64,000 nucleotides of DNA, taken from Rhynchopus sp. YZ270_cl-10. Taxonomy: Eukaryota > Euglenozoa > Diplonemea > Diplonemida > Diplonemidae. The notes beneath the pieces were generated by a model. That model saw only the letters and a list, made by a program, of their open reading frames with translations. It was not told the DNA's origin and ran no database searches. Shown here in pieces: positions 10,163 through 19,626 of this stretch. A program made the position numbers and the translations under genes. How positions within the stretch are numbered: the stretch's first letter is position 1; the number at the start of each line of letters is the position of its first letter. Where the stretch lies: positions 1,116,001 to 1,180,000 of the forward strand of contig OZ037843.1 in the NCBI GenBank assembly GCA_964035575.1, in the 5' to 3' direction.

Positions 10163-11260
10163 GACGTCAGACCAATGTATGACATTGCCACTCCCTGGAG
10201 TTGTGTTATCTGTAGGCCTAAAACCACAAAGCCGCATTTTTTTTTTTTTTAAAGATTGCTTGGGCGGCGAACTACTAAGTCCAGAAAATTCAGTATGTTT
10301 TTCACCTTTTTATTTTTGTTTTTTTATTTTGCTTTCCTTCTGTGTTTGCTGAGGTTTTTTATCTGATAAACAAACAGGACGTGAACGGCATTTTTTTTTT
10401 TTTATTGGAGTGGGATACTTTACGTTTTCACTGCAGCCATCAAGACCAAGACTCTCTAGGTTTACTCTTCCTCCTGGTGATCAGACATTACATCCTGTAA
10501 GGACAGAGAAAGGAATAGTTTTTTAAAATTTCCTTCCCATTCCCACCAACTTTCCCACCCTCCCCTTTATTTTTATGTACCGACCCTCCCCCGTCAAATT
10601 GTCCCCCCTCCAGAACAAAAAAAGAGCACAACGCAAAAAAAAAAAACAACTTTCATTCAAACCCCCAAAAACCGGCATTTTGCCGCCAGGGACAATTTCA
10701 AGGGAGTCGTGGGGACAACCTTTGCTCTCCCTTCTTCACACCAAAACGGCCACCCCCCTGCAGTCCGAGAAATTGTCCCCTCACTTTTTCCCCCAGGGGG
10801 GACAATTTCACGGGGGAGGGTCGGCAGAAGGAGTATCGGTGCCTGCTTCCCATAAGGCTTGTGTGTCTGAAGTTGAAGGAAAAATGTTCACACGAACATC
10901 GGTTTCACGACATTCACCCACCATCTAAAGGGAAATCACTGAAGATGTCCACCCTTTCGAATACAACTGTGTGATTCTTAGGGTTAATGTCAGAAACCAA
11001 TCTACTGAAGTTTCAACTTTTGTGCATGAAGCATTTTACTTTTCTTTACGTTTTGCAAAACATACCACACAAAAAAGGTGGTGCCAGTATTGATCCCTCC
11101 TCCTATGCTATCAATTTATTGATTGCGTATGTTGAAATTCTATTCACATTTTTGTGCAACGAATATAAGAGATTGACAACATCTGTAGAACGTCCTTTGT
11201 ACTTTCTCTTCTTTGATGTGAAAGTATGTAAACTATTTGTTTTACCGAATAGTGGTCTCT
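10163..11260 (+). repeat. Diverged copy of the 57.3/59.0-kb repeat block
   Basis: Blocks here align with 58,510-58,580, 58,912-58,960 and the 589-bp repeat at 57,276 and 58,961 (for example 'aagactct', 'gatcagacattacatcc', 'acgaacatcggtttcacga'). The right part (11,145-11,240) also matches 41,650-41,745. No coding frame is conserved. Confidence 0.6.
10580..10824. mobile_element. 245-bp MITE with about 28-bp terminal inverted repeats
   Basis: The left end CCGACCCTCCCCCGTCAAAT and the right end (ATTTCACGGGGGAGGGTCGG) are inverted copies with one mismatch. It interrupts a block that is continuous in the 57.3- and 59.0-kb copies. It has no ORF. A target duplication is not clear. Confidence 0.65.
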
Positions 11261-11727
11261 CCTCTCGTGTATATGGTGCGCATATGTGTAGATAAGTTCG
11301 CTTCTGTGCTATCTGCTGTTCTGTTTTACACGCACAGAACGCAGCAAGCATTTTCCCTACAGCCATCGAGCAAATGGTTCACGAGCCTCCCCATATCCAC
11401 AACACACCTCGTTCCCCCTCTCCCCCTCCCCCTAGCTCGGTAGTGATTTATTGCTTTTATCTATTCAAAAAAAAAAATATATATCAGTCAATAACTGAAC
11501 CACCGGGACTTTTCTCCCAAGGTTCGTTGAACAAAAAACTGATCGTCAAAAAAAATTGTCCGACCCCGCAATTGAAAGATTTTGAGCAGCGGAATGCAAA
11601 GAAATAAAAATAAAAATAAAAAACGGCAACCCACAAGAGTAGAACAACAACCAAACTTTTGAGAAACAGACGCCAATGAGACCTAGAGTCTCTCTTCTTA
11701 CTTGTGTGCTACAGACAAACATGACAA
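11261..11727. other. Non-coding region
   Basis: No gene seen. Low-complexity A/T runs and a CCCCCTCTCC-rich stretch near 11,410-11,440. Confidence 0.35.
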
Positions 11728-11794
11728 CGCGATTTCACCCGATTTCGCCCGATTTCACCCGATTTCACCCGATTTCACCCGATTTCGCCCGGAT
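11728..11794. repeat. 10-mer minisatellite (CGATTTCACC)
   Basis: About six copies of a 10-bp unit alternating CGATTTCACC and CGATTTCGCC. It is followed by a reverse-oriented GGAATCCG-family motif (11,880-11,915). Confidence 0.85.
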
Positions 11795-12078
11795 TTCAAA
11801 AATTCCTTTTTTTGGGTTGGCGGTGGGGAGCTTGGGCGGGGTTTGACCAAAACCAAGAACTTGGCCATTTCGGCAAAGTGACCCCACCACAGCGCGGACG
11901 GATTCCGGAAACGCCAATCGCGGCATGTTTTGGAGCCCACTTTTTTTCAGGGAAAATATTTGCTTCCAGATGTCGGAATTTTCCGGAAAATTTCCAGAAT
12001 TAGGAAACAGCCTGGAGGAGCGGGTTGAACGTTATTGGCGCGTGTACCTACGATGGTTTGTGCCAATACCCACCCAAA

Positions 12079-12820
12079 CTGTGTACTGTGTACTGTGTAC
12101 TGTGTACTGTGTACTGTGTACTGTGTACTGTGTACTGTGTACTGTGTACTGTGTACTGTGTACTGTGTACTGTGTACTGTGTACTGTGTACTGTGTACTG
12201 TGTACTGTGTACTGTGTACTGTGTACTGTGTACTGTGTACTGTGTACTGTGTACTGTGTACTGTGTACTGTGTACTGTGTACTGTGTACTGTGTACTGTG
12301 TACTGTGTACTGTGTACTGTGTACTGTGTACTGTGTACTGTGTACTGTGTACTGTGTACTGTGTACTGTGTACTGTGTACTGTGTACTGTGTACTGTGTA
12401 CTGTGTACTGTGTACTGTGTACTGTGTACTGTGTACTGTGTACTGTGTACTGTGTACTGTGTACTGTGTACTGTGTACTGTGTACTGTGTACTGTGTACT
12501 GTGTACTGTGTACTGTGTACTGTGTACTGTGTACTGTGTACTGTGTACTGTGTACTGTGTACTGTGTACTGTGTACTGTGTACTGTGTACTGTGTACTGT
12601 GTACTGTGTACTGTGTACTGTGTACTGTGTACTGTGTACTGTGTACTGTGTACTGTGTACTGTGTACTGTGTACTGTGTACTGTGTACTGTGTACTGTGT
12701 ACTGTGTACTGTGTACTGTGTACTGTGTACTGTGTACTGTGTACTGTGTACTGTGTACTGTGTACTGTGTACTGTGTACTGTGTACTGTGTACTGTGTAC
12801 TGTGTACTGTGTACTGTGTA
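12079..12820. repeat. (CTGTGTA)n heptamer array, about 106 copies
   Basis: 742 bp of essentially perfect 7-bp repeats followed by three copies of gaaacacggta. The 270-340-codon open frames across it (TVYCVLC or STQYTVH repeats) exist only because a 7-bp unit free of stops is open in every frame. Confidence 0.95.
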
Positions 12821-12850
12821 GAAACACGGTAGAAACACGGTAGAAACATG

Positions 12851-13392
12851 GGGACTCGGTTATGTAGCCACGCCAGTAAAAATTTAACACCGGTGGCACT
12901 GTACGCATAAGTGCATAGAAAAAATCGTAAAACAACGTGTAATCTGTGGTGGTCAAAAGTGCAAAATTCCTTCGGCAATGGTCAGCCAGGCAAATTTTTT
13001 TTTGCTCCACTCGCCAAAAAAAATTTTGTTGTCACCTTTTTTGGACTTTTCGTGTTGAAAAAACGGGGGGAAAACGCAAAAAAAGCAAAAAGTTTAAATT
13101 CCCTCCATTACACTCCATTACACCCCATTACGCCCCATTACACCCCATTACACCTGAATTACGCCGTGCCCGGGACACCCCAGCTACGTGGAGGATCTTG
13201 AGAGCACTGCCCCTAGCTCGGGGCCCGTACCCAGGGCCGATTTTTTGGGGGTTTTCTCTCTTAATAATGAGGTGGGAAACACTTATCTGTCCATGACACT
13301 TTCTGTACTTCAGGCAAACACATTATACTGTAAATTTGCAATGCGTTATCAAGTCGAAGAAAAAAGTGGGGGGAAAGCAAAAAAAAAAAAAA
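12851..13392. repeat. Low-complexity region before the LINE
   Basis: No gene. It contains a short array of CCATTACACC-like units (13,108-13,158) and a poly-A run (about 13,379-13,394). Confidence 0.5.
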
Positions 13393-13476
13393 AATTTCAC
13401 AGATTTCACAGATTTCACAGATTTCACAGATTTCACAGATTTCACAGATTTCACAGATTTCACAGATTTCACAAAT
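13393..13476 (+). repeat. (TTTCACAGA)n 9-mer array upstream of LINE ORF1
   Basis: About nine copies of a 9-bp unit immediately before the LINE leader. It is either the LINE's own 5' UTR repeat or the pre-existing target. Confidence 0.85.
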
Positions 13477-13511
13477 TTTACACAAATTTTACACAACCTT
13501 AACGGATAAAC

Positions 13512-14732
13512 ATGTCATCACAGGGTGAACAACTCGTGATCAGCGCATACGGTATGAGGAATGTCCTTGGATCGTACTTGTCCATCTGTGGTCAACTAGA
13601 CCACATGGGCAGGGTCCTCGAGCTGCTGGCCCCCTATGGGGACACCAACGGTGCGACCAGTGCTGCGGGGTTCTACCGCGGCAACGGCATCAAGTTGATG
13701 AGGATTGATGCCCGTGCCAATGTGGAGGAGATGATCTCCCTGTGCGAAGAGATTGGGTTTTCTGCCTATATCGCTGCGTGGTCCTTGCCCACAGATGGGG
13801 GAATGATCCTCGAGGCGTTTCTCAGAAGCGACAGCAGGAACGACTCCACCGCCAAACCCTTCAGAGACATCCGCAAAGCCTTACGCAACTTGGAACTGCT
13901 GGAGGGGTCGAAAGTGATCAGGGCGACTGCCAGTGGCTACGACATCCACTCCCCCATCCTCAACGACGCCACCCTGGAGCGGCTAGCGGGGCTTTTGGAT
14001 CAGGCTAACATCGCTTTGAAATACCAAGGCCGTTTCGTGTCTACTAAAGAAAAGAAGGAGGAGAGGCGGAAGAAGTTCCTTGCGGACTCGAGGTCCAAAT
14101 GGGGAGGTTACGGTTTCCACCGTAGCTTCTCGGAATTCGAGTTCGCAGCTATGCTGGAACAACTGGACATCTCCTCTGAGGGGACCCGCATCTACCCAGC
14201 TCATGGGCTGGTGCGCGGCGCCCCAATCTTTATCATTGAGGGTTTGTCGGAGCTAGACATGGCACAAATCGAGAAGACGAACATCGTCAGCCCTTACGGG
14301 GTCACTTTGGTGATGGGTCCAGTGGAAGGGCTTATCCACCAGAGGGAGGCCCAGGCGTGGGGCGGTGCAATGCATTTCCAAAGCACAAAAGTGAACGAGC
14401 CGCCCCCGGCTGAAACCAACACGGAAGACGTCGACACCACCACAAATGTGCCAGCCAGGGCTGCCGACACCACCAACATGTTTGACGACGAGCGTTCTGA
14501 CAGCGGAAGCATCCTCGAAACGTCCGCAGAGGAAGAAGAGGAAGAAGCGGACGAAGAGGAAGAAGAGGGAGCCGGTGAGCAGAGACAGAAGAAGAGACGC
14601 AGGCAGAGCAAGGGCAACGCCGGCGGGAAGAAGAAGAAGTCCAAAACTACTGTCGACTTATCGGTTTCGGAAGCGGTCGACACAGCGCAGGAAGAGACGT
14701 CACCCCGTCCTGATCCTGCGCCAAGGAAATAA
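13512..14732 (+). CDS. LINE ORF1 protein
   Basis: 406 aa, intact. The N-terminal 290 residues look globular and match no family I recognise. The C-terminal third is highly charged, with a Glu-rich run (about 338-356) followed by Lys/Arg clusters (QKKRRRQSK, KKKKSK). This fits an RNA-binding ORF1 protein that coats the LINE transcript. No CCHC knuckle is visible. ORF2 begins 5 bases after the ORF1 stop, a spacing that suits stop-and-restart translation. Its assignment as ORF1 rests mainly on its position before the EN-RT frame. Confidence 0.7.
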   Translation: MSSQGEQLVISAYGMRNVLGSYLSICGQLDHMGRVLELLAPYGDTNGATSAAGFYRGNGIKLMRIDARANVEEMISLCEEIGFSAYIAAWSLPTDGGMILEAFLRSDSRNDSTAKPFRDIRKALRNLELLEGSKVIRATASGYDIHSPILNDATLERLAGLLDQANIALKYQGRFVSTKEKKEERRKKFLADSRSKWGGYGFHRSFSEFEFAAMLEQLDISSEGTRIYPAHGLVRGAPIFIIEGLSELDMAQIEKTNIVSPYGVTLVMGPVEGLIHQREAQAWGGAMHFQSTKVNEPPPAETNTEDVDTTTNVPARAADTTNMFDDERSDSGSILETSAEEEEEEADEEEEEGAGEQRQKKRRRQSKGNAGGKKKKSKTTVDLSVSEAVDTAQEETSPRPDPAPRK

Positions 14733-14737
14733 CCGTT

Positions 14738-17287
14738 ATGACCACAACCACACCAGCAAAGAACAGAACCGTGAGTGAACCTCCCCTATCCCCCCTACCC
14801 CCGAATCACAGTTACACAACAGTCAATCCCCCATACGTCAATGCTTCCCAAACCCGCCCGCCAACGGACATCAAACTCGTGGGTTGCAACTCGTGTTGCA
14901 AAATTTATTTGTCAAAATACTTCCGCCTCCTGCCAAAGAGTGAACTGCTGGCAACTTACGAAATCGGGCAACCGGTGGAAAAGTTTCGTGAAGCCGCCAC
15001 ACGTCATCAGTGGGTTCCAGTGGTAGTAGCCTCCATCAGCGAAAACAACTGCGATGTGGCTAGAAGTGCGATTTTGCTACGCGCCAATACGCCATGCTAC
15101 ACAACAAAGACAGGTACGTACCACACCGCATGTTACGCAGACATCAAACTCCCGACCTCCTCCATCCGAATTATCAGCGTCTACGTCCAGTGCAACAGAA
15201 GCGGCGAGCAGATGACAAACCTAGGCTCATGGATCAGGAAAACCGAACGTGAGAGTCCTCATGATACAATTATTATAGGGGATTTTAACGTGCGCACTAC
15301 ACCAACCGTGGAGGCAGTAGTCCGTGGTGGTAATTACCGCGAACTGGTGAGGGGACGAACCACTTTCGCCAGATCCAAGACCCAGAGGAGTTCCCTGGAC
15401 AGAGTGTTTGTGCAAAGGGGCTGCAAGCTAAACCTGGAACAAATAAGTTTCACCGGTGCGAGTGACCACGCTGCCCTGACGGTGAACATCCGACAAACAT
15501 TAGCAAATCCCATACCGTCCATGCAACAACCACCGGCAGGTTTCAAACTAGGACTCAAAGAGCTCGACTGCATCATCCAGGGAAAACCAGAATGGATTAA
15601 CGTGAGACCGGCCCCCAAACCAAAGTGCCCAAGACTATGGCGACTATCCAAAGCTTTGCAGTGCCGCTTAGTTCTGAGAAGCCAACATGCGGCACGGAAG
15701 GAGTGGGATGCAACTGCCAACCTCAACCGACAGATAAAGGACATCCGGGACAAGATGGACTTCCTAATCCAGGGAACGGCGTCGAACGACATGCAGACGA
15801 GAAGACTACCCTACCAGCCCCCAAAAGTTGAAAACCCGGGGGTCTTCGTGGAACACTTTCGAAAACGTTTCGCAGCGAGCGAACAACGAGCCAGCGGAAT
15901 GACAGGCAGTGCGATAAGCCTTGAATGTGATGACGTCTCGAGAGCTATAGCTTCAATGCGGACCAGCTCACGAACCACTGATTACTCACTTCGTTTCTTC
16001 AACAATGTGAAAGACGATATCTTACAGAAGCTAACAATACGATTTAACGAGTGGCTAAGATGTGGCATTCCCCCAAAGGAATCTACTTCATGGATTTTTC
16101 TTGCGTGGAAGCTAGGTTCCCGTAAACGTCAACACCCCAAATCTTTTCGCCCGGTCGCCATCATGCCCCTTCTCCTAAAGATCCTCCACACCGCCCTCTA
16201 CGTGCGCCTAAAAGAAGACATCTACCGAGAAGTGCGAGAGAAGAATTTCCAGTATGGCAGCGTCAGAAAAACAGGGATGGTCGAAATCATATACAATGCC
16301 CAGAAATGGTTGGACGAGAATTACGCTAATGACCTCGATGACGAACATGTGGTGCTCATCACGGACCTCCTGGCGGCCTATGACTCGGTGCCCCACGACG
16401 GAGTAGTGCACACCTTACAGAACATCATGGGCAGCAGGTGGGCAGCTACAGCCCAACGTGTGCTCGAAGCGCAGACGGTCTCGTTAACGTTTTACGACGG
16501 CTTCTCAACCCCTTTCCGCCTGGGTAAGGGGCTTTTGCAGGGGTCTCCACTGAGCGTTCTCCTCTACCTCCTCTACACCGCCTATCCACCTCCAGGCCTC
16601 CAAACAAGCAAAGCGTTCGTGGACGACATCACCACCTTGACAACCAAAGGTCGCGTGGAACACGACCTGCAACTGATCGAATCGTGGGCCTCAGATCTCC
16701 AACTTGAGCTGGCGTGGAGTAAAACCACGGTAATATCGAAGACAATTTTCAACTTCACAGACAACTCAGGCAACAGCAAAGTCTCTACTGCTAGTGCTAG
16801 GCTGCTAGGGGCCTGTGTACACGGGAACAAAAAGATAGCTAATTGCGAGCAAAATGCGTCAAAGACGGAGAGGCTCTGCAGGGTGATAGACCACATCACG
16901 TCCTCCCGCTACACACCGACGAAGCGGAAGGTGGAACAATATAAATGCTACGCCCTACCCGTCCTGTCGCTCCATTCGCTGTCCAAGTGCTTCGACCCAG
17001 CAGAGCAGAAGATCGCAGCTGCCTGTGGACGGCTCAATCCCTCTCACCCCGAGGTTGTGGCATTAAGCACTTCGCAACAAGCAAGCACGGTTTTGGACGG
17101 ACTCCTGTGGTGGACTACACGGAGGCGGTGCGCACCCATGCTCACTTGGTCTCCACAAACTACCGCTCCGAGGAGGCACTCCCGGCGGAAGGTTTCAGAA
17201 GGCGTGCTCCACGTGACGGCGACACACCAACGGTCATTCAGGACATCCAGCAACAGCTCGATACCTTCTCGGGAAATAGGGATCTAG
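14738..17287 (+). CDS. LINE ORF2: endonuclease and reverse transcriptase
   Basis: 849-aa open frame. The apurinic-type endonuclease section (about 50-270) shows IIIGDFNV, SLDRVFV and ASDHAAL, the usual Asp/Asn, Asp/Arg and Ser-Asp-His motifs. Its N-terminal Glu motif is hard to place. The reverse transcriptase follows (about 440-665), with ITDLLAAYDSV (block A), KGLLQGSPLS (block B) and AFVDDI (block C, both catalytic Asp present). The likely coding section ends near 17,090, where similarity to LINE proteins continues in another frame. The last 60 or so residues of this frame are Arg/Ser/Thr-rich and probably not native. It copies the LINE RNA at a nicked genomic target. Confidence 0.8.
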   Translation: MTTTTPAKNRTVSEPPLSPLPPNHSYTTVNPPYVNASQTRPPTDIKLVGCNSCCKIYLSKYFRLLPKSELLATYEIGQPVEKFREAATRHQWVPVVVASISENNCDVARSAILLRANTPCYTTKTGTYHTACYADIKLPTSSIRIISVYVQCNRSGEQMTNLGSWIRKTERESPHDTIIIGDFNVRTTPTVEAVVRGGNYRELVRGRTTFARSKTQRSSLDRVFVQRGCKLNLEQISFTGASDHAALTVNIRQTLANPIPSMQQPPAGFKLGLKELDCIIQGKPEWINVRPAPKPKCPRLWRLSKALQCRLVLRSQHAARKEWDATANLNRQIKDIRDKMDFLIQGTASNDMQTRRLPYQPPKVENPGVFVEHFRKRFAASEQRASGMTGSAISLECDDVSRAIASMRTSSRTTDYSLRFFNNVKDDILQKLTIRFNEWLRCGIPPKESTSWIFLAWKLGSRKRQHPKSFRPVAIMPLLLKILHTALYVRLKEDIYREVREKNFQYGSVRKTGMVEIIYNAQKWLDENYANDLDDEHVVLITDLLAAYDSVPHDGVVHTLQNIMGSRWAATAQRVLEAQTVSLTFYDGFSTPFRLGKGLLQGSPLSVLLYLLYTAYPPPGLQTSKAFVDDITTLTTKGRVEHDLQLIESWASDLQLELAWSKTTVISKTIFNFTDNSGNSKVSTASARLLGACVHGNKKIANCEQNASKTERLCRVIDHITSSRYTPTKRKVEQYKCYALPVLSLHSLSKCFDPAEQKIAAACGRLNPSHPEVVALSTSQQASTVLDGLLWWTTRRRCAPMLTWSPQTTAPRRHSRRKVSEGVLHVTATHQRSFRTSSNSSIPSREIGI

Positions 17288-18222
17288 TGGTGGCCTCTGA
17301 CGGTGGTTACTTCGAAGACGACAACACGGGCACTATTGGGATCAGCATCAACGGGGTAAAACATGGGGCTAAAATAAGAGGTAAGGTCCTTTCTAGCACT
17401 CACGCTGAACTTGCAGCGGCGATTACTCTGGCAACTGCTCTGAAGGGCTCCACCCACCGCTTCAGGGTGGTGTGGTGGTGTGACAGCAGGAACGCGATCG
17501 CTCGCCAGACTGCTAAGGACCCCATGGACCCGGCTTCGTGTGTGCTGGGAGCTCCTGGGATGCCCCTCATGTCGTGGGCCAAAGGTCATAGCAAAAACGT
17601 TCACATCAACGCCGCCGATGAGGCTGCCACACAAGCCCGCGTTCTGCCCTCCACCCTGGACGTCGAAGTGTGCCTTGCGCGACACAACATCCCTTTCATC
17701 TGCTTTTCGGAAAAGGTCGTCGTCACCCAGTTGTCCAGTCCGATGCATTTCATCAGGCAGGTAAAAGCGATGAATCGCGAGGCAGGGATTGCTACGAGGA
17801 TACGGGAACAATGCCCACAGGAGTGCACAAAGCGACAGAACTTGCGCCGTCTGATGTACATCCCAGGGTGTTGTGACATCATGCAGGCCATCGCGAGGCG
17901 TGCGGTACTGCAGCGTAGTACCAAGGCCAAGTGTGCGATTCCCCAGTGCGACGGTCTTGCCACAGCCGAGCACGTTTTGTTGTGCAATTCGCCAGCACAC
18001 CGACGTGCCCTATCACGTTTCGCAGACATAGAGAAGGTCTACCCCTCTCCCCCGACAGTACACACAGTGTTGCGAGATTTTGCTATGCGGCGCCCCCCCA
18101 CGCTTATGATGGTGTGCGAGCGGATGAAAGTGCAGGAGGCCGACGATGTGAGGATGTCTGAGTGGTGTGACGGTCTCCACAAATGGCTCATGCTACGAGT
18201 GGAGTTCCGGGAACGAATATGA
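16945..18222 (+). CDS. LINE ORF2 continuation: RNase H and zinc knuckle, shifted frame
   Basis: Open frame whose meaningful part starts at about 17,090. RNase H residues are ASDGG (first Asp), THAELAA (Glu), WCDSRNA (Asp) and HINAADEAA (last Asp). A C-x4-C-x7-H-x3-C knuckle (CAIPQCDGLATAEHVLLC) near the end is usual for LINE C termini. It lies in a different frame from the reverse transcriptase. Either there is one indel between 17,040 and 17,110, or there is recoding. All four RNase H acidic residues are kept, so the change is probably recent. RNase H would remove the RNA strand during insertion. Confidence 0.75.
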   Translation: MLRPTRPVAPFAVQVLRPSRAEDRSCLWTAQSLSPRGCGIKHFATSKHGFGRTPVVDYTEAVRTHAHLVSTNYRSEEALPAEGFRRRAPRDGDTPTVIQDIQQQLDTFSGNRDLVVASDGGYFEDDNTGTIGISINGVKHGAKIRGKVLSSTHAELAAAITLATALKGSTHRFRVVWWCDSRNAIARQTAKDPMDPASCVLGAPGMPLMSWAKGHSKNVHINAADEAATQARVLPSTLDVEVCLARHNIPFICFSEKVVVTQLSSPMHFIRQVKAMNREAGIATRIREQCPQECTKRQNLRRLMYIPGCCDIMQAIARRAVLQRSTKAKCAIPQCDGLATAEHVLLCNSPAHRRALSRFADIEKVYPSPPTVHTVLRDFAMRRPPTLMMVCERMKVQEADDVRMSEWCDGLHKWLMLRVEFRERI

Positions 18223-18657
18223 GGTCTTTGTGGGTTTTTGTATAGCTGTGTGACTTAGTGATTCAACCCTTCCCCCCTCCGTTACACGCCCCTGCCCACC
18301 CCCCTACTTAATAGCTCTCTTCTAAGTCCCTCCCCCCCTTGGCTTCTTTACAACCAGGGTGGTACTCATGTACCATAACCTACCAACACCCTTCACGCAC
18401 GCACTCCTGGGAAAATAGTGAAATTCTGTGAAGAAATAAAAGTTGCTCTTTAGGGTTCAGGACGGCTGACGTCTATACCTTCTGCAGTACATAGGCTTCG
18501 GCCAACTTTGAGTACAGAACTTTGTTCCGTTTTTGGAGCGAAGTGATTGTCGACACAACAAAAAGCAAGTCCACACCCACGAGGCGAGTGTTTTGGCAGG
18601 CGCTTGTAAGGACAGCCAAAAGACTTGAATGGTATACACAAAATACACGCTGGCATT
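18223..18657. other. LINE 3' UTR and downstream repeat
   Basis: C/T-rich 3' UTR to about 18,454. The block 18,529-18,620 is an inverted, diverged copy of 59,617-59,705 (shared 'agtccacaccca' and 'gtaaggacagcc'). Confidence 0.5.
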
Positions 18658-18753
18658 CAGGGTCCTCAAGGGGGGTGCCAGGGATGCTGTTTTGTACAGA
18701 AAAAAATTTGCACCCCTAAAATTCCCAGAGGGGGGTGCAGGCTGAGGACCCTG
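18658..18753. mobile_element. 96-bp hAT-type MITE with perfect 8-bp target duplication
   Basis: Ends CAGGGTCCTCA and TGAGGACCCTG, flanked by CTGGCATT at 18,650-18,657 and 18,754-18,761. CAGGG ends plus an 8-bp duplication are hAT hallmarks. Its ends differ from those of the large hAT at 51.2 kb, so another transposase probably moved it. Confidence 0.85.
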
Positions 18754-18761
18754 CTGGCATT

Positions 18762-19360
18762 ACACAAAAAAAAGAAATGACTTTGCCTTCAGCCTCATTT
18801 CCATGAAGCGCTGAAGAACGCAGGTTACGCCAAGTGATCGGCAGTGATGTTGTTTCCTTTTGTACCCCCTTTTCACCTTCCCCCCACTACCCCTTAGGCA
18901 GCCCCCGCTCCATCCCATGTCTGCTCTACACTAGCGTCATACACATCACAGACAAGAAGTTTCTTCTCGGAAATTCGGAAAATACGAATAAGATAATACC
19001 GTGTTTTAAAAAAATATGGACCCGAAAATTGGTCCATAAAAGAAAATATCTCAAAAGGTCCATGATTATTCTAGTCCATGTTTTTTCTGGTCCATAGTTT
19101 TTCGAAACACGGAAAATATTAAAAAGTGTGGATGCATCAATGCAACACAAGAACGATCAACAAGAAATAGAAACAAACATACTTTTCTTCCAGTTCTGCA
19201 TCAGAAACGCCTCAAGGCAAGACAAAGGAAAAATACAAGGGAAAAAATCAGATTTACTTATTCTGCGAATTTCTCACTCTCAGTTAGGATTGAGGGTGTC
19301 AATACATGAAAACAAAACAAAAATAGTACGGGTTTTAACGTTTTTCAGCCGTTTAATCAC
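18762..19360. other. Non-coding region before receptor 2
   Basis: No gene seen. A self-complementary stretch at about 19,000-19,110 (ggaccCGAAAATtggtcc, ggtccatgatt...ggtccatag) is AT-rich and hairpin-prone. Confidence 0.35.
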
Positions 19361-19626
19361 TGCGCGCCACTGTCCGTCTTCATGAGAACGTATCCGGCCA
19401 TGCAGTGCAGGTACGGCTCTGGGTTTCAGGAAATGTGTCTTTGAGTGAAGTAAATCCGTCTGGAGGACTCTTCGAAGCAAGGGGCGGTTGGACCCTCGCA
19501 GTTTGTGATGCCGTCTGATCACAATTGATCACCAAACCCAGGAGTGGTCCGTTTTCTCCTCGTGTCACCTTCACACCTCGCAGGTAAAACGTTTACACAC
19601 TTTTTGTACATATTCATCAACAGACA
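19361..19626 (+). promoter_or_regulatory. Conserved upstream region of receptor 2
   Basis: It matches 5,061-5,296 over its whole length, with a small extra segment ('ttgatcaccaaacccagg') that is shared with receptors 3 and 4 but absent from receptor 1. It ends in the invariant 'ttcatcaacagaca' leader before the ATG. Confidence 0.45.

Larger units (their letters stand above)
13512..18454 (+). mobile_element. Non-LTR retrotransposon (LINE) with EN, RT and RNase H
   Basis: A near full-length LINE of about 5 kb. ORF1, endonuclease, reverse transcriptase, RNase H and a C-terminal zinc knuckle follow in that order. Endonuclease plus RNase H resembles I-group LINEs. The 3' end is estimated from the last AATAAA-like signal (gaagaaataaaag, about 18,431). 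No long poly(A) tail and no clear target duplication are seen. The element sits between receptors 1 and 2. Confidence 0.8.

Noticed and set aside
12079-12820. CRISPR-like repeat array
   Set aside because: Units are contiguous with no spacers, in a eukaryotic context; it is a minisatellite.
11925-13010. Open frames of 265-343 codons over the CTGTGTA array
   Set aside because: A stop-free 7-bp unit stays open in every frame and on both strands; not genes.
13512-18454. LTR-type retroelement
   Set aside because: No long terminal repeats, protease or integrase; the domain order EN-RT-RNase H-knuckle is that of a LINE.
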